NCBI RefSeq assembly: GCF_001686985.1
Contig: NZ_CP015318.1
Coordinates: 3,408,001-3,472,000, forward strand
Source: Mesorhizobium amorphae CCNWGS0123
GTDB lineage: Bacteria; Pseudomonadota; Alphaproteobacteria; Rhizobiales; Rhizobiaceae
Length of the DNA stretch: 64,000 bases
Reading direction: 5' to 3'
Both the position numbers and the translations under genes were made by a program. Position 1 is the first letter of the stretch. The number at the start of each line of letters is the position of its first letter. The notes beneath the pieces were generated by a model. That model did not search any database, had not been told where the DNA came from, and saw only the letters and a program-made list of their open reading frames with translations. Below, piece by piece: positions 34,880-43,660 of this stretch.

Positions 34880-36844
34880 TCAGCTGACGATGCGCAGGTT
34901 CGACAGTTCGTCGGCGATTTCCTTGAAGCTCTGAGACAAGGTGGCGCCTGTCGCATTCCAATACAGCTTGGCCGGCTTGGTGGGGTCGGTCGGGTCTTTG
35001 CGGAACCGCGAGTCTGATGCACAGGCCTTGAGCGCCGTAATCGCCTTTTTTTCGCTCGCCTTTGATTCGACGAGGTCGAGCGAGACGGTCATGACGAGAA
35101 TGTTCGAGGCCTTTGCATTGGCGCAAAGCGTCTGCATCTGCTCGTCCAGGGCTGCCGTATAGTTGGCATCCGTATACGTGGTCTTCCCGACGTCGGTGCT
35201 GGTGTTCATGAACAAGCGCGTCACGCTTCCCGATCCGGGATAAGTTAGCCCGGTGTAGCCGTAAGCGGCGTAGGTCGACTCGTTGTTGGCATAAAAACTG
35301 TCGCTGATGGCGCTGTATGTGTTGGCGCCGTCAGTCAGCACAATCACCACCTTGTCATTACCTTTTTCGATGTTTGGCCGACCTTCCGTAAAGGGCTCGT
35401 TGCTCGAAACGGTTCGCCAGCCCCAGGCAAGGCCCTCCGGGACGTTGGTATTGCCGGTCGGCGCCATGGCGTCGATAGCGTCATCAAGTTGCTTCTTCTC
35501 GGCGGCTACGGTGACGTCCTTCAGCGGCGTGATCGGATTGGTCGTGCAAGCCGCGTTCGGACCGTCGCCCGACGAAGCAGAGGCAGAACCATAAGGCTTG
35601 ATCAGGAAATATTTTCGCATGTCCGACTGCCGCTGCTTGGCCGTCGGGTTGGCTGGGTCGTAAGGCCAGTCGGCCCACCAATTGTTGCTGTAGCCGTAAG
35701 ACACGCTGCTGACATCGTTGGTGCCGTCGCGGTTGAAGTCGCGCCACAGAGTCCCGGCCTCGTCAGGCGCGAACATCGGCACGAACAAAGTTGCCGGATT
35801 GGCGGTATCCGGCGTTGTATCGTCATCATTGTAAGGATACGGCCTCGCTTCCACGCAGCCTTGCCAACTGGCATAGCGGCTGGTCGTGTAGATATACTGC
35901 GGATCGGTCCAATGGCCCTCGGTACATTTGTTTTTCTTGTTGTAAACATCGCAGATGTACTGCTGGGAGTTGGGCACTTCCTCGCGGCCAGACTCGACGG
36001 TCATGTCGGCGTAGAGGCTGAAACGGGTCAGAGGCTCGTCCTTGCCGTCCCCCCAGCCATCCCCGCGCTTGTACCAGACGCCATTGCTTTTTTCGGCATA
36101 CTTGTTCGAATCGTTGCTGGAGGTCATCTTCGTCCAGTCGAAATCTTCGTGCTGGATTGGCGAGATGCCATCCTGGTCCATCCAGCTATCACCATCATGC
36201 GTCGGGCCGACATTGACCGAGGCTGAGAAAGGCACCACGGAGAACTGCACAGGTTTCGTGACCTGCTTCATCTGCTGGGCCTGCAGTGCAAGCGAATCGA
36301 TCAGCTGCCTGGAGGCCGCCTTTAGCAGATCTATGCGTTTCTGCCCGGTGCCGGACCCAAGCGTGCTCATCGAGCCGGAATTGTCGAGCACCAACGCAAC
36401 CTCTAGCGTGTTTTTGAGTCGAACTTCCGACCTTGCGGTAATGTTGACCTCGGTATTGCTGGAGGCTTTGCCGATCAGCATCGCAGCCGCAGGCAGGAAG
36501 TATGGCTGATACTTCAGGCCAGCTTCCAGTACCAAAGTGCCACCGCCGATATTGTTGCTGGGAAGCGTGACGGTCAGCGTCGTATTGGCGGGCTTGACGT
36601 GGTTCAGGTTGGCTTCGAAGAAGTTCTTGGCATAGGCCTTGGCGGCATCATCGGTCACGCCGGAGACGAGTTGCCGGGCCGTGGCAATACCGGCCGCGTC
36701 GAGCGCGTTCATCGTCTCCTGCCGCTGCCGCACCAGTTCCGAATAATCGACGGCGAGCGCCACGCCGCCCATCAGCGGCACCATGGTGATGACGGTCATC
36801 AAGGCATAATTGCCGCGCCTGTCGCGCACAAACCTGCGGAACAT
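34880..36844 (-). CDS. TadG-like protein with von Willebrand A domain (tandem paralogue)
   Basis: At 654 residues it is collinear with the neighbouring paralogue: same RRGNYALMTV membrane start, DNSGSMS MIDAS motif, KVVIVLTDGANTYS segment and FKEIADELSNLRIVS ending. Identity judged by eye is around half to two thirds, highest at the two ends, and the inserted middle regions differ most. It lies first in a probable two-gene operon with a 36-base gap. The GGGGGC upstream of the ATG at 36844 can act as a ribosome site. Divergence suggests an old duplication rather than a recent one. Confidence 0.85.
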   Translation of the reverse strand: MFRRFVRDRRGNYALMTVITMVPLMGGVALAVDYSELVRQRQETMNALDAAGIATARQLVSGVTDDAAKAYAKNFFEANLNHVKPANTTLTVTLPSNNIGGGTLVLEAGLKYQPYFLPAAAMLIGKASSNTEVNITARSEVRLKNTLEVALVLDNSGSMSTLGSGTGQKRIDLLKAASRQLIDSLALQAQQMKQVTKPVQFSVVPFSASVNVGPTHDGDSWMDQDGISPIQHEDFDWTKMTSSNDSNKYAEKSNGVWYKRGDGWGDGKDEPLTRFSLYADMTVESGREEVPNSQQYICDVYNKKNKCTEGHWTDPQYIYTTSRYASWQGCVEARPYPYNDDDTTPDTANPATLFVPMFAPDEAGTLWRDFNRDGTNDVSSVSYGYSNNWWADWPYDPANPTAKQRQSDMRKYFLIKPYGSASASSGDGPNAACTTNPITPLKDVTVAAEKKQLDDAIDAMAPTGNTNVPEGLAWGWRTVSSNEPFTEGRPNIEKGNDKVVIVLTDGANTYSAISDSFYANNESTYAAYGYTGLTYPGSGSVTRLFMNTSTDVGKTTYTDANYTAALDEQMQTLCANAKASNILVMTVSLDLVESKASEKKAITALKACASDSRFRKDPTDPTKPAKLYWNATGATLSQSFKEIADELSNLRIVS

Positions 36845-37135
36845 TGTCTTTAGCCCCCGCTAATATACGACCATAGTCGCAAACGATCTAAGACCATGGT
36901 CACAGATCGTTAAATTTCACGTTGCTCGAAAGCATCAAGGTCGCGCCGCCTTTTTGACTGCGCGTTAACCCTATGATGCCGGATTAGCTTCGAGGGGGTG
37001 ATGCCGCGCCCTTGACCGCCAGCACCGCCGCCGATGGCGAAAGCTGATGACAGGACGGAGCGCTTCGGCTAATGCGGGACCGGCTGCGGCGGACCGTCGG
37101 CGGCGGCCATCGCAACGAACGACTGGGAAAACGGC

Positions 37136-37996
37136 ATGGCGGATTCGCCCGACATCATCGGCTCGCTCGCGGATTTGTCGGCGGCCTATGCGGCCATCCT
37201 CTGCGACGTCTGGGGCGTGGTGCACAATGGCGAGTGGCATTTCCCGGCGGCGGCCGCGGCGCTGGCCGCGGCGCGCGCGGCGAAGCTGCCGGTCGTTCTG
37301 ATCACCAATTCTCCGCGCCGCAGTGCCGACGTGGTGGCGCAGATGAACGCGATAGGTGTCCCGCAGACCGCCTATGACCGCGTCGTCACCTCCGGCGACG
37401 TCACCCGCGACCTGATCGCCGAAGGTCCCAGAAAGATCTTCCATATCGGCGCCGACCGCGATTTCACCCTCTATGACGGCCTCGACGTCGATCTTGTCGA
37501 GGAGTTCGAGGCCTCCGGCGTGGTCTGCACCGGCCTGTTCGACGACGAGGTGGAGAAGCCCGAGGACTACGCCGAGCTGCTGCGACGGCTGCGGGCCAGG
37601 AACCTGCCTTTCATCTGCGCCAATCCCGATATCATGGTCGAGCGCGGCGAGCGCATGATCTGGTGTGCCGGCGCGCTCGCCCGCGACTATGCCCAACTCG
37701 GCGGACGCACGCTGATCGCCGGCAAACCCTACGCACCGGTCTATGACGTCGCGATGCGCGAGGTCGCCCACCTGCTCGGCCATCCCGTCGAGCGCTCGAA
37801 GGTGCTGGCCATTGGCGACGGCATGATGACCGACATAAAGGGCGCGGCCGACAACGGTTTCGACGTGCTCTATGTCTCCGGCGGCATCCATGCGCGCGAC
37901 TATGGCGATCCGCTGCAGCCAGATCCCGCCAGGCTCGTGGCCTTTCTCGAAAAGCATGGCTATCGGCCTGTCGCGGTCATTCCGAGACTGCAGTAG
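37136..37996 (+). CDS. HAD-superfamily class IIA hydrolase (TIGR01459-type)
   Basis: The 286-residue protein begins with the HAD nucleophile motif ILCDVWGVVHNG at residues 21-32, followed by VVLITNSPRRS (motif II), a Lys in LIAGKPYAPVYD (motif III) and AIGDGMMTDIKGA (motif IV). Class IIA members such as NagD dephosphorylate sugar phosphates or nucleotides. In rhizobia this gene commonly sits directly before ribF, as here (36-base gap), hinting at a role around flavin or nucleotide metabolism, which remains inference. Confidence 0.9.
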   Translation: MADSPDIIGSLADLSAAYAAILCDVWGVVHNGEWHFPAAAAALAAARAAKLPVVLITNSPRRSADVVAQMNAIGVPQTAYDRVVTSGDVTRDLIAEGPRKIFHIGADRDFTLYDGLDVDLVEEFEASGVVCTGLFDDEVEKPEDYAELLRRLRARNLPFICANPDIMVERGERMIWCAGALARDYAQLGGRTLIAGKPYAPVYDVAMREVAHLLGHPVERSKVLAIGDGMMTDIKGAADNGFDVLYVSGGIHARDYGDPLQPDPARLVAFLEKHGYRPVAVIPRLQ

Positions 37997-38031
37997 GGGA
38001 GTAGGATCGCCCCGATGACGGAAGCCTCAAA

Positions 38032-39015
38032 ATGACCGAAGCCTTCGAACGCGTTACCGCAACATCGCCGCTGCCGGCCCATTTGCGCGGCGGCGTGGTG
38101 GCGATCGGCAATTTCGACGGCGTCCATCGCGGCCACCAGGCGGTGCTCGACCGCGCGCTTGCCGAAGCGCGGCGGCGCGGCGCGCCGCCTCTGGTGCTGA
38201 GCTTCGAGCCGCATCCGCGAAAGGTGTTCAGGCCCGATATCCCGCTGTTCGTGCTGACGCCGCCGCCGATGAAGGCGCGGCTGCTGTCGCATCTGGGCTT
38301 CGCCGCTCTGGTCGAACAGCCGTTCACGCGCGAGTTTGCTTCGCTGTCGGCCGAGGCCTTCGTAACCGGTGTTCTGGAGGAAAACCTCGGCATAACCCAT
38401 GCCGTCACCGGCTTCGACTTCCACTTCGGCAAGGACCGCCAGGGCGGCCCCGCCTTCCTGATGGCAGCCGGCGAGCGCCATGGCTTCGGCGTTACGCTGG
38501 TCGATGCGTTTCGCGACGAGGGCGCCGAGGTGGTGTCGTCGAGCCGCATCCGCGCACTTCTGTGCGAAGGTGCTGTCGCCGAGGCAGCAGGCCTGCTCGG
38601 CTATCGCTTCACCGTCGAGAGTGAAGTGATCCGTGGCCAGCGGCTTGGCCGGACGCTGGGCTTCCCGACAGCCAATATGAGGCTTTCGCCGGAAGCCACT
38701 CTGAAGGAAGGCATTTATGCCGTCCGCTTCCGCCGCGCCGACGGCACGCTGCATGACGGCGTCGCCAGCTTCGGTCGCCGGCCAACCGTCGACGACAACG
38801 GCGCGCCGTTGCTGGAAACCTTCGTCTTCGATTTCTCCGGCGATCTCTATGGCGAGACCTGTGAGGTGTCGTTCTTCGGCTTCCTGCGCACCGAGGTGAA
38901 ATTCGACGGGCTCGACGCGCTGGTCGTGCAGATGAAGCGCGACGAGGCTGAGGCGAGGGCGCTGCTGGCCGGCGTCCGTCCGCTGTCGGAACTGGACCGC
39001 TCAATCGCCTTTTGA
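38032..39015 (+). CDS. ribF: Bifunctional riboflavin kinase/FAD synthetase
   Basis: This enzyme converts riboflavin to FMN and then FMN to FAD. The N-terminal adenylyltransferase domain has GNFDGVHRGHQ (residues about 24-34, HxGH-type) and SSSRIRALL. The C-terminal kinase domain has LGFPTANM with the PTAN motif. At 327 residues it has the usual length. GGAAG precedes the ATG at 38032. In many proteobacteria ribF is followed directly by ileS, whereas here 8.7 kb of other genes intervene. Confidence 0.96.
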   Translation: MTEAFERVTATSPLPAHLRGGVVAIGNFDGVHRGHQAVLDRALAEARRRGAPPLVLSFEPHPRKVFRPDIPLFVLTPPPMKARLLSHLGFAALVEQPFTREFASLSAEAFVTGVLEENLGITHAVTGFDFHFGKDRQGGPAFLMAAGERHGFGVTLVDAFRDEGAEVVSSSRIRALLCEGAVAEAAGLLGYRFTVESEVIRGQRLGRTLGFPTANMRLSPEATLKEGIYAVRFRRADGTLHDGVASFGRRPTVDDNGAPLLETFVFDFSGDLYGETCEVSFFGFLRTEVKFDGLDALVVQMKRDEAEARALLAGVRPLSELDRSIAF

Positions 39016-39111
39016 CGGCTTTCAAGACCAGCGGTCGAATATCGCCGAGAGATGCAACCGATTGTGAAGTCGTTATTTGAAGGCCGCCGCCAACACGCCC
39101 AATGCTCCAGG

Positions 39112-39438
39112 ATGAAAATCGACACCGCCGTGTGGAGTGTGGTGCTGCTGTGCTCGGGGATGTTCATCCTGTGCGATGGGCTGAGCGCGCATTGGGGCAA
39201 GACCGGCAACGGCCGCAGTCTGGCATCCGTCATGCTGCTGGCGCCGTTGTCCTATTCGACCTTTGCTTTCATCAACACGCGGCTGAACCTGGCGGTGACG
39301 GGTGCGCTGGTCAACACCATCGTGGTCGTCGGCGCCGCGCTTGTTGGTACCTTCGTCTTCAAGGAGCAATTGTCTTCGATGCAATATCTGGGGATCGTGT
39401 TGGCCGTCATTTCGATGACGCTGCTGCATCTGGACTGA
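39112..39438 (+). CDS. Small DMT-family (EamA-like) membrane protein
   Basis: This is a 108-residue protein with four hydrophobic segments and a C-terminal pattern (VVGAALVGTFVFKEQLSSMQYLGIVLAVISM) identical in style to the last two helices of EamA/EmrE-like transporters. Half-size DMT proteins usually act as dimers or with a partner subunit. The start is uncertain: the ATG at 39112 has no good ribosome site and the frame extends to 39052. Its stop (39436-39438) directly abuts the stop of the convergent hdeD-type gene. Confidence 0.65.
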   Translation: MKIDTAVWSVVLLCSGMFILCDGLSAHWGKTGNGRSLASVMLLAPLSYSTFAFINTRLNLAVTGALVNTIVVVGAALVGTFVFKEQLSSMQYLGIVLAVISMTLLHLD

Positions 39439-39993
39439 CTATCTCTTCAACGCCAGTCCGATCGCAATAAAGCCCCAGCCCTGGAAGATCAGGTCGATGG
39501 CCAGGAACAGCCCGAGCACCCACAGGCTGTTGACCGGCCAGCCCATGGCGATGACCAGACCCGCCAGCGCGCTAATGACGCCGGCCGCGACCAGCCAGCC
39601 CCAGCCTTTCTCCGGCCGGTGGTTGTAGCCGATCCAAGCCCTGAGCACGCCGGAGGCCACCAGCGCTATCGCCAGCAGCAAGGTCAGCACCGCCGAGGCC
39701 AGCAACGGATTGCCGAAGGCGAAGAAGCCGGCAACGGCATAGAGCAGGCCGCTGAGCAGCCAGTAGAAGAAACGGCCCCAGGTCTTGACGCCGAAGGCAT
39801 GGATGATCTCGATCGCGCCGCCCAACAGCATCAGCCATCCTACGAGATAGACCGAGGCGACAGTGGCGATCATCAGGTTGCCGAAGGCGATGGCGCCGAA
39901 GATCAGCAAAAGCACGCCGAGGGCCACGAACCACCCCCATTTGTCACGCGTCCGGCCGATCGCGTCTTTCAGGGCATCGCCTTGCAAGGTCAT
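39439..39993 (-). CDS. HdeD-family (DUF308) membrane protein
   Basis: The 184-residue protein has six hydrophobic helices in three helix pairs, with the internal repeat typical of HdeD: LIFGAIAFGNLMIATVASVYLVG and YAVAGFFAFGNPLLASAVLTLLLA. E. coli HdeD is linked to acid resistance at high cell density; rhizobial members are usually stress-induced with no defined mechanism. A strong AAGGAG lies eight bases upstream of the ATG at 39993. Its 5' region, including this ribosome site, is duplicated about 4.5 kb away at 44565-44649. Confidence 0.88.
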   Translation of the reverse strand: MTLQGDALKDAIGRTRDKWGWFVALGVLLLIFGAIAFGNLMIATVASVYLVGWLMLLGGAIEIIHAFGVKTWGRFFYWLLSGLLYAVAGFFAFGNPLLASAVLTLLLAIALVASGVLRAWIGYNHRPEKGWGWLVAAGVISALAGLVIAMGWPVNSLWVLGLFLAIDLIFQGWGFIAIGLALKR

Positions 39994-40074
39994 GGCTGCA
40001 TCTCCTTAGGGGATTCGCCGCGCATCAAGCTGCTTGCAGGTTAACGCCGATGACCTTGCCCGTCCAGCGAGCAG
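39991..40074 (-). repeat. Copy 1 of an ~85-bp direct repeat (hdeD 5' region)
   Basis: The segment spans the hdeD-type start codon, its ribosome site and upstream DNA. It aligns with 44565-44649 in the same orientation. Shared blocks are CATGGCTGCATCTC, ATTCGCCG, GTTA-CGCCGA and TTGCCC-TCCAGCG, with a more diverged centre. It may be a duplicated promoter region marking the edge of an inserted or rearranged block. Confidence 0.6.
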
Positions 40075-40222
40075 GCTGCCGGCGGCCACACCCAACCATG
40101 TTGCATGGGTCGTTTGTCGGGGGGCCGACCGCTCGTAGCTCAACGGTGGGTTTACATCGCCAGCTGGGCCCCTAGTTTTAGAGTTTCGCGCCGTGCACCT
40201 TTGTGCGTGGATGATCGAAAAC

Positions 40223-40247
40223 GGGACCGCGAACTCTGGCTGGTCCC
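40223..40247 (+). promoter_or_regulatory. 5'-UTR hairpin before the FKBP gene
   Basis: GGGACC (40223-40228) and GGTCCC (40242-40247) can pair as a six-bp stem with a 13-base loop, ending 27 bases before the FKBP start. A role in translation or RNA stability is possible but not shown. Confidence 0.3.
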
Positions 40248-40274
40248 TCAAAAACTCCCAAAAGGATGACTGCC

Positions 40275-40709
40275 ATGACACAGGCCAAGAATGGCGACAC
40301 CGTGCGCATCAATTATACTGGACGTCTGGCCGACGGCACTCAATTCGATGCTTCCGGCGGTGAACCGCTGCAATTCACGCTGGGCGAGGGGCAAGTGATC
40401 CCCGGCCTTGAAACCCATGTCGAGGGCATGGAGGTCGGCGCGAAAAGCACCGTCACCGTTCCCGCCGAAGCCGCCTATGGTCCCCACCGCCCCGAAGCGG
40501 TCATGACCATCGACCGCGCCCGTGTGCCGGATAACATCAACGTCGATATCGGGACTCGATTGCAGGCCAGGACCCGCGCGGGGCGCCCCATGCCGGTGAC
40601 AGTCGTCGGCGTGGACGACGCCAGCATCAAGCTTGACGGCAATCATCCGTTGGCCGGGAAAGATCTGGTGTTCGACGTTGAGCTGGTCGAGATCGTTCAG
40701 GCGGCGTAG
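40275..40709 (+). CDS. FKBP-type peptidyl-prolyl isomerase (SlyD-like)
   Basis: The 144-residue cytosolic protein follows the SlyD/SlpA plan. An FKBP half (GDTVRINYTGRLADGTQFDAS, GEGQVIPGLETHVEGMEVG) is interrupted after AYGPHRPE by an insert-in-flap chaperone domain, and the last FKBP strand is LVFDVELVEI. It should catalyse prolyl isomerisation and assist folding. The His-rich metal-binding tail of SlyD is absent. The ATG at 40275 is preferred because AAGGA is then eight bases upstream; an in-frame ATG at 40266 overlaps that site. Confidence 0.92.
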   Translation: MTQAKNGDTVRINYTGRLADGTQFDASGGEPLQFTLGEGQVIPGLETHVEGMEVGAKSTVTVPAEAAYGPHRPEAVMTIDRARVPDNINVDIGTRLQARTRAGRPMPVTVVGVDDASIKLDGNHPLAGKDLVFDVELVEIVQAA

Positions 40710-40755
40710 GAATTGGCTCCAAAGGGACCGCCGCCATCTGTGACGAGTAACCCTG

Positions 40756-41346
40756 CTATTTCACCTTCAGCGTGTCCAACCACTGGGTGATCCGCTCTAT
40801 GGTCTGGCGCTCTTGGGGCGCCTGCATCGAGAACCCTTCGATCAGGCGCGCCTGAGGGGCGTGGCTGGCCAGAACGGCTTCGCTGTTGCCGAGCCCGAAG
40901 CCGCCATGCGTGATAAACGGAATGATGGTCTTGTCCGCAAGGTCGTGGACCGTCAGGAAAGTGCGGATCACCGGCGGCGCGGTCTCGCCCCAGATGGGGA
41001 ACCCCAGAAACACCGTCGCATAGGAGGCGGTGCTCGGAAGCTGGGCCTTGAGTGGCGGCCGGTCGCCGCGATCGCGCTCCTGCCGCGCCTGCTCGACGGT
41101 TTCGAAGTAGTCGGCCGGGTAGGGTGTCGCCGGTACGATCTCGAAGAGATCGGCCGGCAGCGCCCGGCTGAGCTGCCCGGCGATGACCCGGGTGTTGCCG
41201 CTCCGCGAAAAGAACGCCACCAATGACTTGCCTTCCGCGCGGGGTGCGGCATCGGCCGGCGTGACCGATGCGCTTCCGGCCGCGAGCGGCAGCAGCAGCG
41301 ATGACATGAGGATTTTCCGCCTCGTCGGCTTTTGAGCATCGGTCAC
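40756..41346 (-). CDS. Exported flavodoxin-like protein
   Basis: The 196-residue product has an N-terminal signal (KPTRRKILMSSLLLPLAAGSAS) that may use the Tat route, which would fit a cofactor-loaded protein. A flavodoxin fold follows: FFSRSGNTRVIAGQLS is the FMN phosphate-binding loop, and GFPIWGETAPPVIRTFL a later conserved strand-loop. It belongs to the short-chain flavodoxins used as electron carriers or quinone reductases. It is on the same strand as the two downstream-facing aldo/keto reductase genes, 14 bases after the first one ends, suggesting one redox operon. Confidence 0.88.
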   Translation of the reverse strand: MTDAQKPTRRKILMSSLLLPLAAGSASVTPADAAPRAEGKSLVAFFSRSGNTRVIAGQLSRALPADLFEIVPATPYPADYFETVEQARQERDRGDRPPLKAQLPSTASYATVFLGFPIWGETAPPVIRTFLTVHDLADKTIIPFITHGGFGLGNSEAVLASHAPQARLIEGFSMQAPQERQTIERITQWLDTLKVK

Positions 41347-41360
41347 GGTGCAGATCCCGA

Positions 41361-42350
41361 TCAGAGCCCGGTCATCTTGAGCGCGGCTTCGGGCAGGCGT
41401 TCGCCCAGGACCTCGATCTTCGCCAGGGCGTTGGCGAGTTCCTGCAGATCCTGCGCGGTCAGCGTCACATCGACCGCGCCAAGGTTCTCCTCGAGACGGT
41501 GACGTTTGGTGGTGCCCGGGATCGGCACGATCCAGGGCTTCTGCGCCAGCAGCCAGGCGAGCGCGACCTGCGCGGGCGTCGCGCCTTTGTGCTCGGCCAC
41601 GCCTTTCACGACATCGACCAGGGCCATGTTGGCCTTGCGCGCCTCCGGCGAGAAGCGAGGCACATTGTTGCGGAAGTCGGTTGGGTCGAACTTGGTATTC
41701 TCGTCGATCTTGCCGGTCAGGAACCCCGCACCCAATGGGCTGAATGGCACGAAACCGATGCCGAGCTCGTCACAGATCGGCAACAATTCCGCTTCGACGT
41801 CCCGGTAGAAGAGTGAGTACTCGTTCTGCACCGCCGTGACCGGCTGGACTACGTGCGCGCGGCGGATGGTCTGGACGCCCGCTTCAGAAAGCCCCCAATG
41901 GTTGACCTTGCCTTGGGCGATAAGGTCCTTGATAGCGCCGGCGACGTCCTCGATCGGAACGTTCGGATCGACCCTGTGCTGGTAGAACAGGTCGATACGG
42001 TCGGTTTTCAAGCGCTTGAGGCCAGCGTCCGCGACACGCTTGATGTGCTCGGGCCGGCTGTTGGTACCGCCGGTGCGGGCACCGGTCTCAAGATCGATAT
42101 CAAAACCGAATTTGGTGGCAATGACGACCTGGTCGCGGATCGGCGAGAGCGCCTCGCCTAGGAGCTCCTCATTGGCAAAGGGCCCATAGGCCTCGGCCGT
42201 GTCGAACAGCGTCACGCCCCGCTCGTGCGCGAGGCGCACGAGCCCGATCATCTCCGCCTTGTTGGCCGGTGGCCCGTAAGCGGAGGTCATGCTCATGCAA
42301 CCCAGGCCGACGGCGGAGACCTGCAGGTCTCCAAGTGTTCTAGTTTTCAT
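41361..42350 (-). CDS. Aldo/keto reductase (cytosolic)
   Basis: The 329-residue protein has the AKR signature set: FDTAEAYGPFANEELLGEAL (catalytic Asp and Tyr), the Lys in VIATKFGFDIDL and the His in DLFYQHRVDPNVPIEDVAGA. IPIPGTTKRHRLEENLGA is the NADPH-binding C-terminal motif. It should reduce aldehydes or ketones with NADPH. GGAAG precedes the ATG at 42350; upstream in-frame sequence to 42854 is the shadow of the next gene. It forms a cluster with a flavodoxin, a second reductase and LysR. Confidence 0.94.
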   Translation of the reverse strand: MKTRTLGDLQVSAVGLGCMSMTSAYGPPANKAEMIGLVRLAHERGVTLFDTAEAYGPFANEELLGEALSPIRDQVVIATKFGFDIDLETGARTGGTNSRPEHIKRVADAGLKRLKTDRIDLFYQHRVDPNVPIEDVAGAIKDLIAQGKVNHWGLSEAGVQTIRRAHVVQPVTAVQNEYSLFYRDVEAELLPICDELGIGFVPFSPLGAGFLTGKIDENTKFDPTDFRNNVPRFSPEARKANMALVDVVKGVAEHKGATPAQVALAWLLAQKPWIVPIPGTTKRHRLEENLGAVDVTLTAQDLQELANALAKIEVLGERLPEAALKMTGL

Positions 42351-42388
42351 GACGAACTTCCATGCGATCGTAGTGTGAGACTGTCGGC

Positions 42389-43552
42389 TCAGCTCTTTTC
42401 CGGCGCTTCGACGCCTGAATAGACCAGCACGGCGTCGGGAAGGCGCGCGCCCTGAACCTGGATTGCGCCGGCTGCGGCGCTGAGTTCCGCAAGTTCCTCC
42501 GGCGTGAACTGGACCGAAGCCGCGCCGATATTTTCGAGCAGGTGCGGCATCTGGGTCGTCCCGGGTATGGGAACGATCCACGGCTTCTGCGCCATCAGCC
42601 AGGCGAGCGCGATCTGCGCGGCAGTAGCCTGCTTGCGCTTGGCCCAGCTCTTGACCAGCTCGACGAGCGCCAGATTGTGCGGCAGGTTCTCGGCCGAGAA
42701 CCGGCCCTCGATCTTGCGGATATCGCCCTCCGCGAACCGCGTCCTGGCGTCGATGGCACTGGTCAGGAAGCCCACGCCAAGCGGGCTCCATGGGACAAAG
42801 CCGATGCCGAGTTCTTCGCAGAGCGGAAGCACTTCGCTTTCCGGCCCGCGCCATAGCATTGAGTATTCACTCTGGACGGCGGTGACCGGCAGTGCGGCGT
42901 GGGCACGACGCAGGGTGTTCAGTCCCATCTCGGACAGCCCCCAGTGCGTGACTTTGCCCTGGTCCATGAGATCCTTGACAGCACCGGCGACGTCTTCGAT
43001 CGGCACGTCCGGGTCGACCCGATGCTGGTAGAGCAGGTCAATGTGATCGGTGCGCAGGCGCTTGAGCATGCCCTCGACCGCCAGCTTTATGCGGTCCGGT
43101 CGGCTGTTCAGCCCCGGGCGCCGCTCGCCCGTTTCCAGGTCGATGTTCCAGCCGAACTTCGAGGTGATCAGGACGCGGTCGCGAAACGGCGCTATTCCCT
43201 CGCCAAGGATCCGCTCGACCTCATGCGGGCCATAGGCCTCGGCGGCGTCGAAGAAGGTGACACCCCGATCGAATGCGGTTCGGATGATATTGATCATCTC
43301 GGGTCGGGTCGGGATTGTCGTCTGATAGGTCCGGCTCATGTTCTGGACGCCGATGCCGAGACTGGAGACTTCCAGCGAGCCCAGCTTCCGCCGCCCGCTC
43401 AGTGCCGCGGTGCTGTTGACGCCTGTCGCTTGAGCGGTCTCCTGGGCTGGCGCCTGGGAACCGCTGGCCAAGAGAAGCGGCGTCGCCGCGAAACTTCCCG
43501 CCACGCCCAGAAAGCCACGGCGCCCCATCCTTAAAATCCCTTCATCTGCCAT
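42389..43552 (-). CDS. Aldo/keto reductase with Tat signal
   Basis: This 387-residue protein is a paralogue of the adjacent reductase with an added N-terminal Tat signal (MGRRGFLGVAGSFAATPLLL, from residue 9) and linker. Catalytic elements are intact: FFDAAEAYGPHEVERILGEG, LITSKFGWNIDL and LLYQHRVDPDVPIEDVAGA. Export of a folded NADPH-dependent enzyme by Tat is unusual, since NADPH is scarce in the periplasm. The ATG at 43552 follows AAGGAG; the frame extends far upstream only because it is open opposite the lysR gene. It is divergent from that LysR gene. Confidence 0.92.
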   Translation of the reverse strand: MADEGILRMGRRGFLGVAGSFAATPLLLASGSQAPAQETAQATGVNSTAALSGRRKLGSLEVSSLGIGVQNMSRTYQTTIPTRPEMINIIRTAFDRGVTFFDAAEAYGPHEVERILGEGIAPFRDRVLITSKFGWNIDLETGERRPGLNSRPDRIKLAVEGMLKRLRTDHIDLLYQHRVDPDVPIEDVAGAVKDLMDQGKVTHWGLSEMGLNTLRRAHAALPVTAVQSEYSMLWRGPESEVLPLCEELGIGFVPWSPLGVGFLTSAIDARTRFAEGDIRKIEGRFSAENLPHNLALVELVKSWAKRKQATAAQIALAWLMAQKPWIVPIPGTTQMPHLLENIGAASVQFTPEELAELSAAAGAIQVQGARLPDAVLVYSGVEAPEKS

Positions 43553-43635
43553 TCCTAGTCTCCTTCTCCGTTGCTGCTGCGAAGAAGATAGGGGATGCGG
43601 CATCATGCGATAACCTGCTATAATCCGCATGAGCC

Positions 43636-43652
43636 TGTTAGCTGGACTAACA
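43636..43652 (+). promoter_or_regulatory. LysR-type operator (perfect inverted repeat)
   Basis: TGTTAG (43636-43641) and CTAACA (43647-43652) form a perfect inverted repeat around CTGGA, containing a T-N11-A core. It lies in the 108-base divergent gap between the reductase and lysR genes, just before the lysR start. A TATAAT sequence occurs at 43619-43624. A second pair, ATGCGG/CCGCAT, frames this region at 43595-43630. Confidence 0.5.
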
Positions 43653-43660
43653 AATACATC

